From contig NZ_JAJAUZ010000012.1 of assembly GCF_020532645.1 (NCBI RefSeq), positions 1 to 64,000 on the forward strand: DNA of 64,000 nucleotides, written 5' to 3'. Source of the stretch: Streptomyces bambusae (lineage in GTDB: Bacteria; Actinomycetota; Actinomycetes; Streptomycetales; Streptomycetaceae). The translations under genes and the position numbers were made by a program. Of this stretch, positions 58,468-64,000 are shown piece after piece. Under the pieces are notes generated by a model. It saw only the letters and a program-made list of their open reading frames with translations, had not been told where the DNA came from and did not search any database. Each line of letters opens with the position of its first letter. The first letter of the stretch is position 1.

Positions 58468-59577
58468 ATGGCTACTCTGTGCAGACCAACGGTGTCCGTG
58501 CCCGAGCATGTGATCACCATGGAGCAGACGCTTGATCTCGCCCGCTCCGTTCACGCGGACCACCCGCAGCTCGACCTCGCGCTGCGGCTCATCCGGAACA
58601 CCGGAGTCGAGAAGCGGCACATCGTGCAGCCCATCGAGGAGACCCTCAGACACCCCGGCTTCGAGTACCGCAACGCGATCTACGAGGCCGAGGCGAAGCG
58701 GCGGGTGCCGCCGGTCGTGTCGGAGGCGCTGGAGAACGCCGGCCTGCGGGCGTCCGACATCGACGCGATCGTCTACGTGTCGTGCACGGGCTTCATGATG
58801 CCGTCGCTGACGGCGTGGCTGATCAACCGCATGGGGTTCCGGACCGACTGCCGTCAGGTGCCCATCGCGCAGCTGGGCTGCGCCGCGGGCGGTGCGGCGA
58901 TCAACCGGGCGCACGACTTCTGCACGGCCTACCCGGGGGCCAACGCCCTCGTCGTGGCCTGCGAGTTCTGCTCCCTGTGCTACCAGCCGGGCGACCTGGA
59001 GGTCGGCAACCTGCTGTCGAACGGGCTGTTCGGCGACGGGGTGGCGGCGGCCGTGGTGCGCGGCACCGGCGGCACCGGCATCGACCTCCAGCGCAACGGC
59101 TCGTACCTGGTGCCCAACACCGAGGACTGGATCGCGTACGACGTCCGTTCCACGGGGTTCCACTTCAAGCTGGACCGGAGGGTGCCGGGCACCATGGAGC
59201 CGCTGGCTCCGGCGCTGCAGGAACTCGCCCACCAGCACGGGTGGGACGCCGCCGACCTGGACTTCTACATCGTCCACGCGGGCGGTCCGCGGATCCTCGA
59301 CGACCTGAGCAAGTTCCTCGGAGTGCCGGCGGAGGCGTTCCGCTTCAGTCGGGCCACGCTCACCGAGTACGGCAACATCGCGAGTGCGGTGGTGCTGGAC
59401 GCGCTGCGCCGGCTGTTCGAGGCGGGCGGTGCGGCGGACACGGCGCGCGGTCTGCTGGCCGGTTTCGGGCCGGGCATCACGGCGGAGATCTCGCTGGGCT
59501 GCTGGACCTCCGAGGAGGACCAGGAGCTGGCGGAGCTCACCGAGGCGATGGACCGGGAGTCGCTGCATGTCGACTGA
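58468..59577 (+). CDS. rppA: type III polyketide synthase: 1,3,6,8-tetrahydroxynaphthalene synthase
   Basis: 369 aa. Catalytic Cys138 in Q-L-G-C-A-A-G-G, His270 in I-V-H-A-G-G-P and Asn303 in E-Y-G-N-I-A-S form the chalcone-synthase triad at the positions known for RppA. V-S-C-T-G-F-M-M-P-S and G-F-G-P-G-I-T-A-E are family blocks. RppA condenses five malonyl-CoA units to tetrahydroxynaphthalene, which oxidises to flaviolin and melanin-like pigments. First gene of an operon with a P450 (11-nt overlap) and a cupin. Confidence 0.95.
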   Translation: MATLCRPTVSVPEHVITMEQTLDLARSVHADHPQLDLALRLIRNTGVEKRHIVQPIEETLRHPGFEYRNAIYEAEAKRRVPPVVSEALENAGLRASDIDAIVYVSCTGFMMPSLTAWLINRMGFRTDCRQVPIAQLGCAAGGAAINRAHDFCTAYPGANALVVACEFCSLCYQPGDLEVGNLLSNGLFGDGVAAAVVRGTGGTGIDLQRNGSYLVPNTEDWIAYDVRSTGFHFKLDRRVPGTMEPLAPALQELAHQHGWDAADLDFYIVHAGGPRILDDLSKFLGVPAEAFRFSRATLTEYGNIASAVVLDALRRLFEAGGAADTARGLLAGFGPGITAEISLGCWTSEEDQELAELTEAMDRESLHVD

Positions 59578-60832
59578 GACGGCGGGCGCCGGCACCGGTA
59601 CGGGCACCTGTGGTGCCGGTACCGGCGCCGCCGGCGCCCCGGCACCGCCCCCGGTTCGGGACTGGCCGGCCCAGGACCTCACCGGGGTGGACTTCGACCC
59701 GGTGCTGGCCCGGCTGATGCGAGAGGGCCCGGTGACCCGGATCCGGCTGCCGAACGGCAACGGCTGGGCGTGGCTCGTGTCCCGGTACGAGGACGTGCGG
59801 ATGGTGACGAACGACCGGCGGTTCAGCCGGAAGGCCGTCGTGTCGCACAACGTCACCCGGTTGGCCCCGCACTTCATCCCGGTGGACGGGGCGGTCGGGT
59901 TCGAGGACCCGCCGGACCACACCCGGCTGCGCCGGGCCGTCGCACCCGCGTTCACCACGCGGGGTGTGGAGCGGCTGCGGGAGCGGGCGAAGGAAATGCT
60001 CGACGAGCTGGTGGACGGGATGCTGCGGGACGGTCCGCCCGCGGACCTGACGGAGCGGATGCTGGCCCCGTTCCCGCTGGCGGTGGTGTGCGAGCTGATG
60101 GGCGTGCCGGCCGCGGACCGGCCGCAGATGCACGACTGGACGATGCTGATCCTGTCGTCGTCGGCGGGCGCGTCCCGCAGCGAGCAGGCGAAGGACGCGA
60201 TGTCGGCGTACTTCGCGGAGCTGCTGGAGCGGCGCCGCGGCAGCGGCGGCGAGGACATCGTCGGGCTGCTGGCCGCGGCGGTGGCGCAGGGCGACGTGAC
60301 CGCTTCGGAGGCGGTGGGGCTGGCCCTGCTGATCCAGATCGGCGGCGAGGCCGTCACCAACAACACCGGCAACATGGCGTACATCCTGCTGAGCCGGCCG
60401 GAGCTTGCGCAGCGGCTGCGGGAGCGTCCGGACTTGCGGCCGACCGCCCTCGACGAGCTGCTCCGCTACATCCCGCACCGCAGTGCGGTGGGGCTGTCGC
60501 GGATCGCGATGGAGGACGTGACCGTGGCCGGGCACCGGATCCGTGCGGGCGAGGCGGTGTACGTCTCGTACCTGGCGGCGAACCGGGATCCGGAGGTGTT
60601 CCCCGAGCCGGAGGAGATCGTGCTGGACCGGACTCCGAACCCGCACGTCGCGTTCGGGTACGGGCCGCACTACTGCCTGGGCGGCCTGCTGGCCCGGCTG
60701 GAGTCGGAGCTGATGGTCGACGCGCTGCTGGACCGGTTCCCGGGACTGCGGCTCGCGGTGCCGGAGCCGGAGCTGCGGTGGCGGCCGGGGGCGCTGATCC
60801 GCGGTCCCGAGGGATTGCCGGTGACCTGGTGA
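59567..60832 (+). CDS. cytochrome P450, CYP158A-like (flaviolin-coupling type)
   Basis: 421 aa from ATG 59567, 11 nt inside the rppA end. A Gly/Thr/Ala-rich N-terminus is unusual and may be disordered. I-helix G-G-E-A-V-T-N-N (259-266) keeps Glu261 but has Ala262 instead of Thr, as reported for CYP158A2. Heme Cys370 is in F-G-Y-G-P-H-Y-C-L-G and ExxR is D-E-L-L-R. CYP158A2 couples flaviolin into dimers and trimers, and the rppA-P450 gene pair is the same as in S. coelicolor. Next gene begins by GTGA overlap. Confidence 0.93.
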   Translation: MSTETAGAGTGTGTCGAGTGAAGAPAPPPVRDWPAQDLTGVDFDPVLARLMREGPVTRIRLPNGNGWAWLVSRYEDVRMVTNDRRFSRKAVVSHNVTRLAPHFIPVDGAVGFEDPPDHTRLRRAVAPAFTTRGVERLRERAKEMLDELVDGMLRDGPPADLTERMLAPFPLAVVCELMGVPAADRPQMHDWTMLILSSSAGASRSEQAKDAMSAYFAELLERRRGSGGEDIVGLLAAAVAQGDVTASEAVGLALLIQIGGEAVTNNTGNMAYILLSRPELAQRLRERPDLRPTALDELLRYIPHRSAVGLSRIAMEDVTVAGHRIRAGEAVYVSYLAANRDPEVFPEPEEIVLDRTPNPHVAFGYGPHYCLGGLLARLESELMVDALLDRFPGLRLAVPEPELRWRPGALIRGPEGLPVTW

Positions 60833-61365
60833 CGGTCTTCGCGCACTCTCCGGACGGTCTGCTGGTGCCCGCCGGGCACGGGCGGCAGCTGGTCACGCCG
60901 GCCCACGAGATCACGTTCAAGGTGACGGGCGAGCACTCGCGGGTGGCGTCCAGTTTCGAGGTCGTGGTGCCGCCGGGTTTCGACGTGGGTGCCCATGTGC
61001 ACGCGCACAGCGAGGAGTTGTTCTACGTGCTCGAAGGGGAACTGGAGGTGCTGGCCTTCGAGCCGCGGATCCGGACCAGCGACGACTGGAAGAACTGGCG
61101 GTCGGTGACCGGGCGCCGGCCGGTGCATGCCGGTCCGGGCACGGTGATCGTGGTGCCGCCGGGCTGTCCGCACGCGTTCGCCAACCGGTCGGGTGAGCCG
61201 GCGCGGATGTTCTTCCAGTCCTCGCCGCCGCCCGACCACGAGCGGTACTTCGAGGAGCTGTTCGCCATCCTGTCGGCTCCGGGACCGGTGGACGAGTCGG
61301 CGATCGCGGGGCTGCGGACCCGTTACGACATCGAGCAGCTGACCCCGTTGCGCCACCGGCACTGA
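60829..61365 (+). CDS. cupin quinone-forming monooxygenase-like protein (MomA type)
   Basis: 178 aa from GTG 60829, overlapping the P450 stop. Cupin motif 1: G-A-H-V-H-A-H-S-E-E-L-F-Y-V-L-E-G-E-L with His-His-Glu metal ligands. Motif 2: P-G-T-V-I-V-V-P-P-G-C-P-H-A-F-A-N. It is a predicted metal-binding enzyme. A cupin in rppA operons (MomA in S. antibioticus) converts tetrahydroxynaphthalene to flaviolin; the same gene order here suggests that function. A hairpin follows. Confidence 0.82.
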   Translation: MTVFAHSPDGLLVPAGHGRQLVTPAHEITFKVTGEHSRVASSFEVVVPPGFDVGAHVHAHSEELFYVLEGELEVLAFEPRIRTSDDWKNWRSVTGRRPVHAGPGTVIVVPPGCPHAFANRSGEPARMFFQSSPPPDHERYFEELFAILSAPGPVDESAIAGLRTRYDIEQLTPLRHRH

Positions 61366-61378
61366 ATCCGCGTACACA

Positions 61379-61412
61379 GCGCCCCCGTCCGGTGTCCGCC
61401 GGGCGGGGGCGC
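61379..61412 (+). terminator. rppA operon terminator
   Basis: 9-bp stem GCGCCCCCG/CGGGGGCGC (61379-61387 with 61404-61412), 16-nt loop, 13 nt after the cupin stop. Confidence 0.6.
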
Positions 61413-61438
61413 CGTGGTGCCCTGCGGGCGCGGGCGGC

Positions 61439-62239
61439 TCAGTAGGCGCCGAAGACGTTGTCGATCGAACCGTAGCGGGCGGCCGCGTAGTTGCAGGCCG
61501 CGGTGATGTTGGCGACGGGGTCGTAGGAGTCGGTCGAGGTGCCGGGCACGTGGTAGGCGCGGAACGTCGGGTCGATCACCTGGAGCAGGCCCTTGGAGGG
61601 GATGCCGGCGGCGGCGTTGGAGTCCCAGTTGTTGATGGCGAGGGGGTTGCCGGAGGACTCGCGCATGATGTTGCGGTGGATGCCCGCGTAGGTGCCGGGG
61701 ATGCCGTGGCGGGCCATCACGGCCAGCGATTCGCGGATCCAGCCGTCGAGGTTGTCCGGGTAGGCCACGGCCTTCGGGGCGGCGGCGGGGCGGGCCGAGC
61801 GGTCGGCGCGGGCCGGGGCGGCGGCGCGGCCGGCGGCGGGCTTGGCCTTGGCGGGCTTCGCCTTGGCGGGGTTGGGGGCGCCGAGGGTCAGTTTGAGGCC
61901 GGGGCGGATGAGCGCGGGGTCGGCGCCGATGACGTTCCTGTTGTCCTGGTACAGCTTCTTCCAGCCGCCGCGGACGTTCTTCGAACTGGCGATGCCGGCA
62001 AGGGAGTCGCCCGCTTTGACGGAATACGTTGCGGTGGCCGCAGCAGGGGCGGCCACGGGGACCGCCTTTGCGGTGGCGACCGAATGCGCGGCCTGCGTCG
62101 GCGCATTCAGGGTGGTGGCGTCTGCCACACCGGCTGCGGCCAGCGGGAGGACGAGGGCGGCGCCGCCCGTGCCGGCGGCGGCGAGGCCGCGGCTGAGCGG
62201 GCTGTTCTTCGGACGGCGGTGCTTACCCCGTGCGGACAT
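61439..62239 (-). CDS. LysM-domain lytic transglycosylase, c-di-AMP riboswitch-controlled
   Basis: 266 aa from ATG 62239 with AGAGGAAA upstream. The signal peptide ends near V-A-D-A (41). A LysM peptidoglycan-binding domain spans ~72-117 (Y-S-V-K-A-G-D-S-L-A-G-I-A), then an Ala/Lys/Pro linker, then an SLT-type domain with I-M-R-E-S-S-G-N-P-L-A-I-N-N-W-D, where Glu is the catalytic acid, and K-G-L-L-Q-V-I-D-P-T-F. It cleaves peptidoglycan glycan strands, probably in germination or cell growth. The upstream leader matches a ydaO riboswitch. Confidence 0.9.
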   Translation of the reverse strand: MSARGKHRRPKNSPLSRGLAAAGTGGAALVLPLAAAGVADATTLNAPTQAAHSVATAKAVPVAAPAAATATYSVKAGDSLAGIASSKNVRGGWKKLYQDNRNVIGADPALIRPGLKLTLGAPNPAKAKPAKAKPAAGRAAAPARADRSARPAAAPKAVAYPDNLDGWIRESLAVMARHGIPGTYAGIHRNIMRESSGNPLAINNWDSNAAAGIPSKGLLQVIDPTFRAYHVPGTSTDSYDPVANITAACNYAAARYGSIDNVFGAY

Positions 62240-62248
62240 GCCTGTTTC

Positions 62249-62425
62249 CTCTCCGACGCCTGCGAGGTGAGCTGTCGGGTTCGGGCTGGAGCTGCCCGGC
62301 CGCACGGCATGTGCGGCTTCACCCCTAGCCGTCCCGGATCCGGGACGGCGGCTTGCCTGGTTCCCCCGCTCCTGCCGTGTCGCGCGTGGGTGGGTTCGGT
62401 GTCCGGGCGGCGGCAGGATTCGGAG
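62249..62425 (-). ncRNA. ydaO-type (c-di-AMP) riboswitch
   Basis: Read leftward the leader contains, in order, GAGCGGGGGAACCAGGC, a GCCGTCCCGGATCCGGGACGGC hairpin (perfect 10-bp arms), TAGGGGTGAAGCCG, a second hairpin, and CCGAACCCGACAGCTCACC followed by GCAGGCGTCGGAGAGG. GGGGGAACC, GGGGTGAAGCC and CCGAACCCGACAGCTCACC are the conserved ydaO blocks I know from Streptomyces leaders of cell-wall hydrolase genes. In S. coelicolor such switches reduce expression when c-di-AMP is high. Boundaries approximate. Confidence 0.88.
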
Positions 62426-62503
62426 TTCCGCTCGGATTGACGGTGACGCTAAGGGAAGCGGGGCAACCAGAACAAGACATGAATTGCATGAGGAAATGAA
62501 ATC

Positions 62504-62530
62504 GAATGATCCAAGGAAAGAGGATCATTC
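62504..62530. promoter_or_regulatory. perfect 9-bp inverted repeat in an A-rich region
   Basis: GAATGATCC (62504-62512) and GGATCATTC (62522-62530) with a 9-nt centre. It lies upstream of the riboswitch leader and in the divergent region with the enoyl-CoA hydratase gene, in sequence much richer in A+T than the window. Likely an operator at the LysM gene promoter. Confidence 0.5.
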
Positions 62531-62782
62531 CGGACGCCCCGGACGCCCCGCCAAGTTCCGGGCGGGACAAGGGCTCCGGCCGCCCCCGCCGCCCGCACCC
62601 GGGGGCGGCACGTGACCCACCTCACGGGCCGCAGGCCGAATGCGGCATGAGTGGATATGCCCGTATGAAAAAGCCGAATTCGGACACCACTCCCCCTGTC
62701 GGTGCGCGCCCGGCTGGGCGATCCTGTGGCGGGAAGATCCACCGGGGACCGCGGGGCGGATCCGGGCGGCGAGGGGACGGAC

Positions 62783-63592
62783 GTGGGCGTGGACGTGGAC
62801 GCCGGTACGGGCGCGGGCGGCGGGAGCGCGGTGCGGATCGAGCGCGACGGTCCGGTGTTCACGGTCGTGCTGGACCGTCCGGAGGTGCGCAACGCCGTCG
62901 ACGGCCCGACGGCCGCCGCGCTGGCGGCGGCCTTCCGGGCGTTCGAGGCCGACCCGGAGGCGGCGGTGGCCGTGCTGTGGGGCGCGGGCGGCACCTTCTG
63001 CGCCGGAGCCGACCTGAAGGCGGTGGGCGGCGAGCGGGGCAACCGGGTGTCCGAGGACGGCGACGGCCCCATGGGACCCACCCGAATGGACCTGAACAAA
63101 CCGGTCATCGCCGCGATCTCCGGTCACGCCGTGGCGGGCGGTCTGGAGCTGGCGCTCTGGTGCGACCTGCGGGTGGCCGAGGAGGACGCCGCCCTCGGGG
63201 TGTTCTGCCGCCGCTGGGGCGTGCCGCTGATCGACGGCGGTACCGTGCGGCTGCCCCGGCTGATCGGCGAGAGCCGGGCCATGGACCTGATCCTCACCGG
63301 GCGTGCCGTCCCGGCGGCCGAGGCGTACGGAATGGGACTGGTGAACCGGCTCGTGCCGGCGGGGCGGGCCCGGGCGGCGGCCGAGGCCCTGGCACGCGAG
63401 ATCGCCGCCTTCCCGCAGCTGTGCCTGCGGCACGACCGGCGGTCCGTACGGGAGCAGCACGGGCTGGACGAGGTGGCGGCACTGCGCGGCGAGCTGCGGC
63501 ACGGCCTGGTGCCACTGGCGGCAGGGGAGACGCAGGCGGGCGCGGACCGGTTCGCCTCGGGGGCGGGCCGGCACGGCAGCTTCACGGACTGA
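62783..63592 (+). CDS. enoyl-CoA hydratase/isomerase (crotonase) family protein
   Basis: 269 aa from GTG 62783, chosen because GAGGGGACGG lies 6-12 nt upstream; an open frame to GTG 62702 exists. The oxyanion-hole regions F-C-A-G-A-D-L-K-A and A-V-A-G-G-L-E-L-A-L-W-C-D-L are intact. The Glu expected after G-V-F-C-R-R-W-G-V-P is not obvious, as in many non-hydratase crotonases. It probably acts on a fatty or carboxylic acyl-CoA thioester. Convergent with the TerD gene. Confidence 0.87.
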   Translation: MGVDVDAGTGAGGGSAVRIERDGPVFTVVLDRPEVRNAVDGPTAAALAAAFRAFEADPEAAVAVLWGAGGTFCAGADLKAVGGERGNRVSEDGDGPMGPTRMDLNKPVIAAISGHAVAGGLELALWCDLRVAEEDAALGVFCRRWGVPLIDGGTVRLPRLIGESRAMDLILTGRAVPAAEAYGMGLVNRLVPAGRARAAAEALAREIAAFPQLCLRHDRRSVREQHGLDEVAALRGELRHGLVPLAAGETQAGADRFASGAGRHGSFTD

Positions 63593-63608
63593 TCCGGTCC
63601 CGGCGGCC

Positions 63609-63660
63609 GGCCCCCGCCCCGCCGGCGCCCGCCCCGCGGCCCCCGCCCCGCCGGCGCCCG
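63609..63660. repeat. 23-bp direct repeat between convergent genes
   Basis: A 23-bp block beginning GGCCCCCGCCCCGCC occurs at 63609-63631 and again at 63638-63660, with a short spacer. Located between the hydratase stop and the TerD-gene stop. Confidence 0.8.
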
Positions 63661-63665
63661 TCCCG

Positions 63666-64000
63666 TCAGCGCCCGCCCATCACCCGGGTGAACTCGTCGG
63701 GGCCGACGGCGAATCCGCGCACCTCCAGGTCGGCGGTCCAGCCGCCCGAGCCGTCGCGGGTGAAGACGGCGACGGTCGCGGCGCCGGCGTCCGCCACCGC
63801 GGCCAGGTCGTCCAGGGCCAGGTCCTCGGCGCCCTCGCGGATCCGGATCCCGGTGCCGGGTACGGCGGCGAAGGTCTTCGCGCCGTCGCCCTGGATGACC
63901 ACGCCGACCACCACGCGCGCCGTCCGGTCGGCCATCCGGTCGAGTTCGACCGTCATCACCTCGTCGTAGCCGAAGCCCTGGCCGGTGCGGCTGTCCCGGT
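63666..64000 (-). CDS. partial TerD-domain protein
   Basis: About 111 residues visible, running off the right edge. From the edge: D-S-R-T-G-Q-G-F-G-Y-D-E-V, then M-T-V-E-L-D-R-M and V-V-V-G-V-V-I-Q-G-D-G, with the C-terminal strand A-A-T-V-A-V-F-T-R-D-G. Asp/Glu-rich G-F-G-Y-D-E is the TerD calcium-binding region. TerD proteins are linked to tellurite resistance and to calcium-dependent development in Streptomyces. Start lies outside the window; an internal Met at 63959 is not the start. Confidence 0.8.
   Translation of the reverse strand, partial: RDSRTGQGFGYDEVMTVELDRMADRTARVVVGVVIQGDGAKTFAAVPGTGIRIREGAEDLALDDLAAVADAGAATVAVFTRDGSGGWTADLEVRGFAVGPDEFTRVMGGR

Noticed and set aside
62647..62780. 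Small ORF starting ATG near 62647
   Set aside because: It becomes Gly/Arg low complexity, has no ribosome site and overlaps the hydratase leader; likely spurious.
63294..63515. Antisense ORF within the enoyl-CoA hydratase gene
   Set aside because: Low-complexity Ala/Arg/Pro frame opposite a well-supported gene.

Overview
The window is about 73% G+C, codes densely on both strands, and has strong third-position G/C bias. It carries a chaplin, an RppA-type type III polyketide synthase, a CYP105-ferredoxin pair, DUF3040 and LtrA proteins and a ydaO-type riboswitch ahead of a LysM lytic enzyme. Together these point to a Streptomyces chromosome, probably an arm or arm-proximal region rich in secreted and accessory functions. 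I saw no rRNA, tRNA, CRISPR array, transposase or phage genes.

Layout. 0-13.5 kb is a mosaic of single genes and small regulator-target pairs: a secreted zinc metallopeptidase, a MmpS-like lipoprotein, a nucleoside hydrolase, a TetR-SDR operon with a clear palindromic operator, small membrane proteins, a TetR gene divergent from a DUF5701 gene, a P450, an alpha/beta hydrolase and an LtrA membrane protein. 13.5-19 kb holds two large secreted glycoside hydrolases (GH15-like and GH20) and an acyltransferase-3 membrane protein, ending in a repeat-rich intergenic region. 19.3-31.7 kb holds a LysG/ArgP-type regulator divergent from a LysE/ArgO exporter, CYP105 with its [3Fe-4S] ferredoxin, a DUF1906/propeller secreted protein, a TTA-containing gene of unknown function, a GH114 enzyme and an IclR regulator. 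31.9-38.3 kb holds a TrkA/RCK-type channel-like protein, an Lrp regulator beside a 33-bp sequence that recurs exactly at the left edge, an RBBP9-NYN operon, an OYE-family enzyme, and a truncated AraC regulator coupled to an I36-type protein. 38.4-41.6 kb is a galT-galK operon without galE, divergent from a DeoR regulator. 41.6-49.7 kb carries two very large FtsX-type permeases with two ABC ATPases. 50.3-56.7 kb is a run of secreted proteins: GH18 chitinase, delta-60 repeat protein, L,D-transpeptidase, chaplin and an RTX-like repeat protein.

56.8-61.4 kb is the most coherent metabolic unit. An rppA-P450-cupin operon has stop/start overlaps throughout and the RppA catalytic triad C138-H270-N303. 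Divergent from it, a second CYP158-like P450 is translationally coupled to a 74-aa protein resembling the epsilon subunit of acyl-CoA carboxylase. RppA consumes malonyl-CoA to make 1,3,6,8-tetrahydroxynaphthalene; the P450s and cupin are expected to oxidise and couple the product, and the epsilon-like protein suggests a built-in precursor-supply function. The right end has a LysM lytic transglycosylase under a predicted c-di-AMP riboswitch, an enoyl-CoA hydratase and a partial TerD-domain gene.

All functions come from reading the sequence; no database search was run. Starts were chosen by Shine-Dalgarno position, overlaps and family length.
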